37,500 nucleotides of DNA from Halisarca cf. caerulea (taxonomy: Eukaryota; Porifera; Demospongiae; Chondrillida; Halisarcidae). The notes beneath the pieces are model-generated. The model saw only the letters and a program-made list of their open reading frames with translations, was not told the DNA's origin and did not search any database. This document shows positions 26,901 to 33,430 of this stretch, in pieces (position 1 is the stretch's first letter; each line of letters begins with the position of its first letter). The stretch spans positions 2,836,701 through 2,874,200 of the forward strand of contig CAUJGJ010000313.1 in the NCBI GenBank assembly GCA_963170055.1. The letters run 5' to 3'. Made by a program: the position numbers and the translations under genes.

Positions 26901-29900
26901 TAGAAAAACAGTTGAGTTGGGTTTTGAATTTCTGCATACTAACCTATTTACATGTCCCTCCAAGTTAAAAGATCAAAGAAAATAAAGGGCTGCAAACATG
27001 GCGTGTTTTATAATTTACATACCTACTTATATAGCTGCACATATGTACACACATGTACGTATGTATATTCACATGCATTGCATGACCATTGTGCACGATT
27101 GTGTGTGTGAACATGGTTGCCCTCACCTGTTGTGTACCAGAACTTCAAATGGACTAGTATCAGAGTCAAGTAGGGAAAAAATACCAACAGCTGACCCTTC
27201 TCTCACGGCACGATTGTTCCTGAAAGTTGAGTTTCTTATCACTACAGAATCAGGATTCTGTTCAGAGTCTAATACGTCATATACTACAATACCTATGGCA
27301 CCTCCTCCATGAGCAGAATTTCCTTCAAAAACACAATTCTGAACTGCAATTTCATTCCCTACAGAGGCATTGAACAGGACCACAGATATAGCACCTCCAG
27401 ATGTGTCTATCACAGAGTTGTTATAGAAGGAGCAGTTGTTGAATCTGATGGAGTTATAACCAGCACCACTGGACATACTAAGATACACAGCCCCTCCATC
27501 AATTTGTGCCCCATTGGAATCAAAAACAGTATTTCTGAAAACTATATTGGAATTGTTAGGATTTCTGAGTCGAACATAAACTGCTCCTCCATGTCCATCC
27601 AATTGAAGTAGTGGAGGCCTGTCTCTGTGTAAACCAATGTTGCTAGCAGTGTTATGAACAAAAACACTGTCTTCAATCAGTGCATTTACTGTAGCCATTG
27701 AATAGATATTAAGCCCACCAGAAGACAAACTCAATAAATTGTCAAGATCCATCACTTGAATAAAGTCCAGGTTAGCAAAAGATGACTGATTACTAGAGAT
27801 ATTGTTCAAGTTTTCTTCAAAAGTACAGTTTCGGATGACGTAATCAGTTCCTTCTCTTAATTCAAGTGCAATTCCTATGATGTTCCTACCAACAACACAA
27901 AATTAATGAAAAAATAAACAAATATTAATGGGATATAGAAAATTAAAAATTAATGAAGAATGTAAACATTTTTGAAAGAGGATATGTTCAGGTGGTAATA
28001 AGACAAATTGGCACTGATGAAGCTAGAAATTATAAATAGGGTAGCACATACCCATGATATGCAATGAGTTTTAATAGTTATAGATTATAAGTAAAATTGT
28101 ATCAAGGCCCGTTATTGGGCCGCCTTCTGGCGGCCCCTATATTACTTTTACTTTCACCGGAAGTGTCCGTAAGGTCCGTAATGATGTCTATATATATATA
28201 TATATGTCAACAACATGGCGAACGTTAAGGCGGCACTAAATTCTCGGTTATAATTTGATGAAATTGGAATGTTTGCTCCTCATTTCATCAGCCAAGAGTC
28301 TTTTAAAGCTGAAGAGATCTTCGAAGCGTTAGTTTCGTGAATAACGACAATTTCCAAGCGATTCGAGTTTCCAGGGCCGTAGGCGGCCCACGAGTTTTTT
28401 AAACTCGAATCGCTTGTTGCACTATTATTGGTATGCAGCATCCAAACATTGTGAAATAGTAGCCACTCAGGATAAAAACCCATCCTGAGGTCTCCACTCT
28501 CCCCTAGCATGGTAGTAGAGGCAGCACTGCTAGCAGCTGCAGTACCGTGCACATAGGTCCAGGTGAGATGTAAAAGGTCACATAGGTCCAGGTGAGATGT
28601 AAAAGGTGCTAAACTGTCACTTATTAGGTGTCAGTCAATTAGTCACCAATCAAACATCCAATACACAACAAACTGAACATTGACCTCCTAGAAATGAAAG
28701 AGTGGTGCTGTGGCATGCTTCCATGCTTTGGCGACATCACTGAACTGGCATATCATGAACCACGGTAGTGGTTCATATGTAGGGATGACGCGAAAAAAAC
28801 ATGGCCGCCCATACATTAAAGCCGACCGTATTTTCGCTGAAAACTCGCTTCCGGTACATTTTGGAGCTCCAAAAACAGCATATTTGATTTCTACGAGCAT
28901 TTTTCGATACATCTAAGCTTCTGGGTGCCTTATATGAGCTATATTTTCCAAAGTTTACATAGCGTGAAAGGTCACCATTTCGGCTTCTTCTTCTTCTGAT
29001 TCTTCTCGTAGAACAGGCTAAGGCTCGTTAGAAGAGGTATTCAAGATTGATTTTACCACCATTTTAACCAACCATACTCACAGTGGTGCCTTTTTTTACC
29101 TTTAGAAGAAATTCGTTCGATGGAAAAGCTAAAAAATCCCGATTTTGCCACAAAATTTGTTCTAATCCGCCATTTTAAAAATGGCCGAGTCGTATTGGGC
29201 TGGCTCGTACTCGTATCTCGCACCTCTTTTGTGCTAGTTTTCAGTGAAACCGTAAAGAATACGTAGATCAATAGGCATATACTTACTTGTAAGTAGGTTG
29301 TCATTAGAAGTAATCCAATATTATCCAAACCAAAATTACATGTACAAGACCTATATAATACTTTGTGAAAATGGAAATGGGGTGCAGGCATGACTGTCAA
29401 TTCCACAAAAATACTAAAACAATGTACCAAGGTTTGTCATACTGTATAGCTCTATGCATACTTTGGCTACATTGATGTTTACTTGCTATCTATATTATTA
29501 TGTTTGCGTATGACACTTTAGTGGATGACTTGGATAAACTCTGTTTGTGGCTATACATCGTTACATGACAGCCACTACCTATAACCTATTATTTACAAGC
29601 AAAAAGTATATGGACAAGAACCATATAAAAACCATTTAAAAATGGAAAAAAGATGTAGGGATAAAAATTGTCAATGTCAAAAAACATTGGAACAAGGTAG
29701 GGTTGTTTGCTACACCGGGCTGGACGGGCATAGGGATAGACGTGCATAGGGCTAGACATGCAATGGACTAGACGAACATAGGGCTAGACATACATAGGGC
29801 TAGGTAGGCATAGGGATAGGCATACATGGGGCTAGACGGGCATAGAGCTAGACAGAGGTGGGTTGGACTGGGTATAGTGTGCAAATTCCTACATCCTGCG

Positions 29901-31774
29901 TTAATACTTTAGCTGCGGGATTTAGGAATATGCACACTGTACCCAGTCCAACCCACCTCTGTCTAGCTCTATGCCCGTCTAGCCCCATGTATGCCTATCC
30001 CTATGCCTACCTAGCAACAACAAGTAAAAGGGCCGCAGAACCCTACATGTCAGCAGAAGCACCTTCACGCTGAACAATCAAAACAAGTATATGAATTACA
30101 TTTTAAGACACGGCACTGTGGGTGAATGCATGACTATGGAAAAGAACACGTGTGCACACTCCTATACACGAAATTATTATAAAATAATATTACAACTATA
30201 ACACCTAGCAAATAAAGAAAAATTGAAGATTTCAAGTCACTGACACATTTTGGCATTGCAGTATTAAAAATAATGGTCAGCATTCAGACATTGTCCGACC
30301 CTTTTGGCATTTGTCCGACCCAAAATAGTTTGGGTCAGACATTTAAATTGGCTGAGTTCCACCTAAATGAGGATTTCATATACACACAGTGATGTTACTA
30401 AGTCATAAAAAGTTGTCAGAGCAAAGCTGAAATTGTCTAACCCAAAATTATAATGCTAGACTATCTGTCCATCCACCACTTGCTCCTTATTTCTAACACT
30501 ACGCTTGCGATGCCAAGAAATTAAAAAGTAAACATGTAACACCATACATACGTACGTAGTTGACTTAGAGCCTACATGACAGGGAACGTTCTCTGGTGGC
30601 CATTGCTGCTTGTACGTATAAATTTAGCTACCACAAATAAAACATGCTTGTTTTGGTCTCTGATAAAGTTTTGAACTGTTGTCTGCCACTCGACATGGGA
30701 CTGAATGGAAACCCAGGGAAGAAGTGGGGGCAGACCAACAGGTAATGTACTTCAATGATCTTCGACCTCCCCCATGTCACACAATGGGCATACCCAATCA
30801 TTGACTGCCAATGGAGGTGAGTGGTGTCTACCCTTTTCAATCTTCAAGCTGTGGTTGCTGATTCTAAAATGCGTGAATTTCAAAGCAGTCTAAAACAAAC
30901 TTCCGGGTATTCTAGCTGATCTCGAACCCCTTTCATAATGTTTATGGAGAATACATAGTCTCGAGCTGAAGATGTGACCTAAACTAACAACTATCCAAAG
31001 TCTAAATTCTGGACCTTATTCCAGTTCCTATTATAATAATACATGCCCACTGATGTTTCTGCAAAACTGAAGGTCGTTTCGCATATTAATAATAAGTAAT
31101 GGTGTCAACATGCAATCGTTGGCTTGACATGGATGCTAACTAATGGCCCGATTTCAATACACAACTCTGGCCAAAGTAATCAAGTTTTACAGATCTGCAC
31201 ATCAGTACATCTACGTACGTGCAATAACCTACCTGATTATGGTATTTTGCACGAGAATATTTTCTGAAAATTCTGAGTAGATTCCAGCGTTGATTGGTCC
31301 GCAATACTCTATAACCACACCTTCTATAGTGACCTGACTAGAGCAGATGAGAGCTAGATTGTCCCATTGAAATAGTACTGTGTTGGGAAACGTTCTGCAG
31401 CGAATTACTGCTTTGTGGGGATTGACAGACTCGATAGTGAGATTTGTCACTTTGGTTGCTTGTGCTTCGCCCGTCAGCCGATGAATTCCGTCTTCTAATC
31501 TGATACACAGGTTGTCTGGAGTTATGCTGCGTATAGTACAGTTGTTAGCAATAACACTACCATCAATTTCGTCTTCCAGCAGAGCGTAGTTGAGAGTTCT
31601 GCATGGGTTAGCTCTAGGATTCGAAGAATTCAGACAACCTTGTGTATTTTCTCCACTTTCCCGAACATATCGAACCAGATCACCCTCTTTACACAAACTC
31701 TGAAATGAAGGACTTACAGAAAACAGCAGGGCAACCAGGGCGAAAGCAGCCCGCAAGGGACGGCAAGTGAACAT
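15499..31774 (-). CDS. Secreted beta-helix / multi-span membrane protein, complete, 19 exons
   Basis: Exons in coding order: 31774-31233, 27885-27127, 26149-25909, 25353-25186, 24160-23997, 23667-23571, 23449-23342, 21966-21844, 21472-21335, 21064-20911, 20709-20608, 20115-20027, 19934-19881, 19778-19633, 19172-19040, 18616-18479, 17704-17558, 16452-16217, 15826-15499. They sum to 3867 nt: 1288 residues plus stop, with every phase consistent. Residues 1-26 are a signal peptide. About 27-700 form right-handed beta-helix repeats of the polymorphic-membrane-protein type (for example [31 protein letters not shown]). About 735-850 are Cys-rich with TGFLCGRCG. About 855-1180 hold roughly nine membrane helices. 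About 1180-1288 form an acidic tail. The family is widespread in sponges and some protists, and its function is not established. The membrane part looks TRP/polycystin-like, so a mechano- or chemosensory channel is possible (inference). Confidence 0.88.
15893..16170. repeat. (GT)n microsatellite, about 280 bp
   Basis: Nearly pure GT from 15894 to 15979, then interrupted GT-rich DNA. It lies in the intron between exons 18 and 19 of the beta-helix gene, where the sense strand reads CA. Confidence 0.95.
16217..16452 (-). CDS. Beta-helix gene exon 18: last three membrane helices
   Basis: Acceptor TTTCACAG, donor GTGAGG. Encodes [16 protein letters not shown], then [20 protein letters not shown] and a final hydrophobic stretch. 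The helix-KPF-charged-N-x-x-E-helix pattern is common in the TRP-like membrane domains of this family. Confidence 0.9.
16618..17242. repeat. Minisatellite, 32-bp unit (dimer of 16-bp monomers), about 19 copies
   Basis: The unit is GGACTAGACATGTGTG followed by GGGCTAGACAGGCATA (or ...GATGGACATA). The two halves are related, so the array is built on an older 16-bp repeat. It fills most of the intron between exons 17 and 18. The same 16-bp monomer occurs at 29717-30015. Confidence 0.95.
17249..17473. mobile_element. Inverted-repeat element with TTCGCG motifs, copy 1
   Basis: The ends GGCGCTAATTTTCGCGGGAC and GTCCCATGAAAATTAGCGCC are inverted copies. The interior has further TTCGCGAA-like motifs. 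Non-coding; related in style to the element at 20231-20562. Confidence 0.7.
17558..17704 (-). CDS. Beta-helix gene exon 17
   Basis: 49 codons, phase 0. [10 protein letters not shown], then [20 protein letters not shown]. The W-x-x-W-D-x-x-R-R-L-L motif entering a helix is characteristic of the family's membrane domain. Donor GTGAGG. Confidence 0.9.
17860..18202. repeat. Minisatellite, 20-bp unit, about 17 copies
   Basis: The unit is GGTACGTGGTGCGTACTTGA with a few point variants. It lies in the intron between exons 16 and 17. Open frames across it on the minus strand are repeat artefacts. Confidence 0.95.
18479..18616 (-). CDS. Beta-helix gene exon 16
   Basis: 46 codons, phase 0. [20 protein letters not shown] and on gives one membrane helix. 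Donor GTGAGT was chosen over a GTCGGT 3 bases earlier because of strength and phase. Confidence 0.88.
19040..19172 (-). CDS. Beta-helix gene exon 15
   Basis: Acceptor CCCTTCAG, donor [26 protein letters not shown] is an amphipathic or membrane helix, followed by SCRVTDTDF. Joins in frame to [10 protein letters not shown]. Confidence 0.88.
19633..19778 (-). CDS. Beta-helix gene exon 14
   Basis: [20 protein letters not shown] then [16 protein letters not shown]: one long membrane helix after a hydrophobic loop. Acceptor CCTGCAG, donor GTGAGT. Confidence 0.9.
19881..19934 (-). CDS. Beta-helix gene exon 13
   Basis: 18 codons: [18 protein letters not shown]. Acceptor TTTGCAG, donor GTACGT; phase 0 at both ends. 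Confidence 0.85.
20027..20115 (-). CDS. Beta-helix gene exon 12: first membrane helix
   Basis: [20 protein letters not shown] then LRAFIFYVQ. The L-R-x-x-x-x-Y-x-Q segment before a second hydrophobic stretch is typical of TRP-like domains in this family (inference). Donor GTGCGT. Confidence 0.88.
20231..20562. mobile_element. Inverted-repeat element with TTCGCG motifs, copy 2
   Basis: The termini CTACCGTAGAGCGGGAAATT and its inverse AATTTCCCGCTCTATGGTAG match with one mismatch. The interior carries repeated TTTTCGCGA motifs. A 148-codon open frame inside is judged not to be a gene. It sits in the intron between exons 11 and 12. Confidence 0.85.
20608..20709 (-). CDS. Beta-helix gene exon 11: Cys hinge
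   Basis: Completes [20 protein letters not shown] and [15 protein letters not shown]. The C-x-x-C pairs just before the first helix are a family hallmark. Donor GTAAGT. Confidence 0.9.
20911..21064 (-). CDS. Beta-helix gene exon 10
   Basis: Begins [14 protein letters not shown]; later [18 protein letters not shown]. Four Cys residues, ectodomain. Acceptor TGCTGCAG, donor GTACAG; ends one base into the Gly of TGFLCG. Confidence 0.88.
21335..21472 (-). CDS. Beta-helix gene exon 9: EGF-like Cys segment
   Basis: [20 protein letters not shown] then LRC: a Cys spacing like part of an EGF module. The donor is one of two tandem GTGAGG/GTGAGT sites 6 bp apart, both in frame. Confidence 0.85.
21636..21840. 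repeat. CA-rich microsatellite
   Basis: Interrupted (CA)n with CCCACA variants, in the intron between exons 8 and 9. Confidence 0.95.
21844..21966 (-). CDS. Beta-helix gene exon 8
   Basis: 41 codons, phase 0. [20 protein letters not shown], then [14 protein letters not shown]: a beta-rich segment following the beta-helix. Acceptor CTTACAG, donor GTATGT. Confidence 0.87.
22633..22970 (+). mobile_element. Hairpin-headed repeat element, copy A
   Basis: The head has inverted blocks CAAGTAATTCAAGTT and CTCGAATCACTTG around AAAACTCGTGGG. Then come an inner perfect palindrome (22760-22801, 19-bp arms), a TATATATATAT tract, ACCGGAAA, and a GC hairpin GGGGCTGCC-TGC-GGCAGCCCC at the end. The same order of parts, inverted, is found at 28117-28416. 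Non-coding. Confidence 0.75.
23156..23369 (-). repeat. Minisatellite, 35-bp unit, 6 copies, spanning a splice junction
   Basis: Sense (minus) unit: TTGAATTGATTGACTCTGTG followed by GTGAGTGGGCAAG. The copy next to exon 7 is the exon end plus the real donor. Copies recur every 35 bp; the donor hexamers lie at 23336, 23301, 23266, 23231, 23196 and 23161 and alternate between GTGAGT and GTGAGG. Confidence 0.93.
23342..23449 (-). CDS. Beta-helix gene exon 7
   Basis: 36 codons, phase 0. [20 protein letters not shown] then [11 protein letters not shown]. Acceptor GTTCTAG. The first donor (23341-23336) is the only one of six that keeps the frame: reading on into the repeat meets TGA after seven codons. 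Confidence 0.88.
23571..23667 (-). CDS. Beta-helix gene exon 6
   Basis: Acceptor TTACGCAG, donor [26 protein letters not shown], then [12 protein letters not shown]. One base completes a Ser codon from exon 5. Confidence 0.83.
23829..23929. repeat. (CA)n microsatellite
   Basis: About 60 bp of pure CA (from about 23867) with CA-rich flanks, in the intron between exons 5 and 6. Confidence 0.95.
23997..24160 (-). CDS. Beta-helix gene exon 5
   Basis: [20 protein letters not shown] continues the beta-helix pattern (N-N-T-A-x-x-G-G-A-x-L/V-Y), then [10 protein letters not shown]. Acceptor CCTTGTAG; the donor GTGCAT is weaker than the others. Confidence 0.87.
24286..24376. repeat. Perfect palindrome, 45-bp arms
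   Basis: Arms 24286-24330 and 24332-24376 are exact inverse copies around one C; the centre reads GAATTCAATTC. It is in the intron between exons 4 and 5. Confidence 0.95.
24393..24443. repeat. Perfect palindrome, 25-bp arms
   Basis: Arms 24393-24417 and 24419-24443 are exact inverse copies around one C. The centre is the same GAATTCAATTC as in the palindrome 16 bp upstream. Confidence 0.95.
24715..24749. repeat. G-run tract
   Basis: A short GT run followed by two long G runs split by GAGA. Could form a G-quadruplex on the + strand. On the sense strand of the gene it is a C-rich pyrimidine tract inside an intron. Confidence 0.85.
25186..25353 (-). CDS. Beta-helix gene exon 4
   Basis: 56 codons, phase 0. 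[20 protein letters not shown] then GAIMVNSP: one beta-helix coil with the R/N-N-x-A-x-x-G-G-A motif. Acceptor CAACAG, donor GTAAGT. Confidence 0.9.
25909..26149 (-). CDS. Beta-helix gene exon 3
   Basis: Acceptor CCTCCAG, chosen inside a longer open frame because it joins VLVHN and [10 protein letters not shown] in phase. Contains [16 protein letters not shown] and [13 protein letters not shown], two repeat coils. Donor GTGAGT. Confidence 0.88.
27127..27885 (-). CDS. Beta-helix gene exon 2: main repeat block
   Basis: 253 residues. At least four coils of the form F-x-x-N-x-A/I-x-x-G-G-A-V/I ([65 protein letters not shown]). This is the right-handed beta-helix / Pmp-like pattern. Acceptor GTTGGTAG, donor GTGAGG. 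Confidence 0.93.
28117..28416 (-). mobile_element. Hairpin-headed repeat element, copy B
   Basis: Inverse of copy A (22633-22970): GC hairpin GGGCCGCC-TTCTGG-CGGCCC at its left, then CCGGAA, a TATATATATA tract, and on the right the paired blocks AAGCGATTCGAGTTT / AAACTCGAATCGCTT. In the first intron of the beta-helix gene. Confidence 0.75.
28551..28608. repeat. Short tandem duplication, 29 bp x 2
   Basis: CACATAGGTCCAGGTGAGAT plus GTAAAAGGT occurs twice back to back. Confidence 0.9.
28770..29720. other. Intron 1 repeat-like DNA without a supported gene
   Basis: Part of the long first intron of the beta-helix gene. 29330-29430 and 29610-29700 are a diverged direct repeat (ACAAGACCTATATAATAC and ACAAGAACCATATAAAAACC leading into similar AATGG...TGTCAAT blocks). 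The rest shows no coding signal I trust. Confidence 0.5.
29717..29856. repeat. Degenerate 16-bp tandem array
   Basis: About nine monomers like GGGCTAGACATACATA, the same monomer as in the 32-bp minisatellite at 16618-17242 but more diverged and not dimerised. Confidence 0.85.
29799..30015. repeat. Long inverted repeat, about 100-bp arms
   Basis: The arm from GCTAGGTAGGCATAGGGATA (29799) is repeated in inverse, ending at 30015, with only a few mismatches near the centre (about 29907). The outer part of each arm consists of the 16-bp monomers. Confidence 0.92.
31233..31774 (-). CDS. Beta-helix gene exon 1: signal peptide and N-terminal domain
   Basis: ATG at 31774-31772 with A at -3. It starts [20 protein letters not shown], a clear signal peptide with likely cleavage near residue 26. 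Then CKEGD, a Cys-rich stretch and [10 protein letters not shown], a conserved entry motif of the family, followed by the first beta-helix coils ending LVQNTIIR. The open frame extends further upstream, but without an ATG. Donor GTAGGT. Confidence 0.9.
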
Positions 31775-31805
31775 GGTTATATAGCTCGCATATAGGTACT
31801 GTCCT

Positions 31806-31875
31806 CCGGAAATTTCCGTCACAGGTCCTAGGACGGAAATATCCGGAATATTTGGTCTTAGGACGGAAATTTCCG
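31806..31875. promoter_or_regulatory. Three CGGAAATTTCCG palindromes upstream of the beta-helix gene
   Basis: CCGGAAATTTCCGT (31806-31819), CGGAAATATCCG (31834-31845) and CGGAAATTTCCG (31864-31875), the last two preceded by AGGA. They lie 32-101 bp before the start codon. Each holds GGAA and TTCC cores like paired ETS sites. A promoter role is inference. Confidence 0.5.
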
Positions 31876-31879
31876 GCAG

Positions 31880-33430
31880 ACCGAAAACACTTCCATTGAA
31901 CCATAATGTATGCAGATAATATATAAAGTGGTACGCTTTATGCTATCTATAATTGAGCTAGAGGACACTTAGCCTCGCGTAGATAGACCACATTGGATTG
32001 TGCACATTGGATTGGCTACTTATCCTGTCACCAGTTATTTGGTCCGGCTATGATTGTATGTGCACATATGGTAAGCTGTTATAGTAACAAAATTTCACTG
32101 ATGTCATTGGAATGGGTTCTACACACAGTAGGGTGGGGTGCAGTTTAGAAGAAACATGACTGGAGAGAGAACATTTAACGCATTTATAGTGAATTTCTGT
32201 AACAGTATATAGTGAATAGTATTCATGTGACCCAGTTAATGTTCTACTATGAAAGTGTAACTGGTCATAGTGAATTTCTGATAAAATGAAGAATTTTCAG
32301 TGTCCCCTGTGATTCGTTATAACAAGACTCCACTGTATATATAGTACTATAGTGATACAAACGGAGTGAGCGGGGCTGCTCCACTGTTGAAGTGCTTCCT
32401 ACAGGCCTGAAGTGGTGAGGCATTGATCTTAACCCACTTATGGCAACATTATCCTTAGGCTACCATTTGGTAAGAAAGTGGTAGGGCCATTGCCCTGCCT
32501 GCCCCAGTAATTCCTCCAGTCCAATTTTATATTGGAGAGGCCATCTCATAATTAGTCTTTCAATGTAAATTTAAAGTATGAGATCTAGAGAATTGGAAGG
32601 TATTTACTGCTTCAATTGAAAATTATAGTACATTATGGTATAGTAGTGATTATGAATTATAAATGATTTGTAGGGTATTAAATCAGCTATCTCACACTTA
32701 ACTTGTAATAGATGTCCAAAGAAGGATGTTATGAAATGAGACAGTGTTTTGTGATCTTGTGTAGTCCTGTGTCATGATGTGTCCCACTACTCATCCATGC
32801 AGTTCTTGCTACTGCATGAGGTTTCTATATAATCAAATATCTGATACTAAACATGCCCAGTGTTTACTCACAGTTATAAAATAGCCAATTCCTGAATAGT
32901 GTTTGCAACAGCTCATTAAAATCAATGAGAATGATGAGTCATCTGATTCAACTGCAGGTTAACCTGCACCTACTTCACCCATCCTTCGTAGGGAAGTTAC
33001 CATATATTAAAGCATAGCCAATTAAAATTAATTAATTTTTTAAAAACTCAGTTGATAAACCAATGATCACTGGTATGTATACATACATAGTCTGATACCG
33101 CTTGCTGGCTTTTTTTCAATACTATTCTATGAACATCACTAAACCAACCAAGGCAGCTGGCTGTAATTGTCTGGAACCCTCTCTTTTTAAGACTTAGTCC
33201 TATTCTCTATACATTTCCTATATGCAGAACCTCTCTAATCCGGAAATCTCTCTTTAACCGAACCCGTTTGCTCATGCAGGTTTGGTCCCAAGGGTGTTCG
33301 GTTTAGAGAGGTATCACATAGTGTCGGATTAGTCTGGCCATAGATATACGACCTCCTCAAACCCGGGACTGACGCCTTCCGGTGACATCAGCCACGGCGA
33401 GCATGGGTCCGGCTATGCGGGACTATTATC
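31880..33430. other. Upstream region without a supported gene
   Basis: AT-rich sequence between the beta-helix gene start and the LINE 3' end. It contains diverged repeat pieces: GTGAATTTCTGTAAC-type stretches at 32180-32340 and a GAACCTCTCTAATCCGG piece at 33228-33330. No convincing exon on either strand. Confidence 0.5.

Noticed and set aside
28280..28552. Minus-strand open frame with [10 protein letters not shown]
   Set aside because: Overlaps repeat element copy B; no splice partners in phase, and no domain I recognise.
31695..31715. Tiny intron-like GTAAGT...TTTCAG stretch within exon 1 of the beta-helix gene
   Set aside because: About 18-20 nt is too short for a spliceosomal intron, and the frame is open through it.
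31775..31822. N-terminal extension of the beta-helix protein to 31822
   Set aside because: The codon there is GTG, not ATG, and the extension would precede the signal peptide and cross one of the promoter palindromes.
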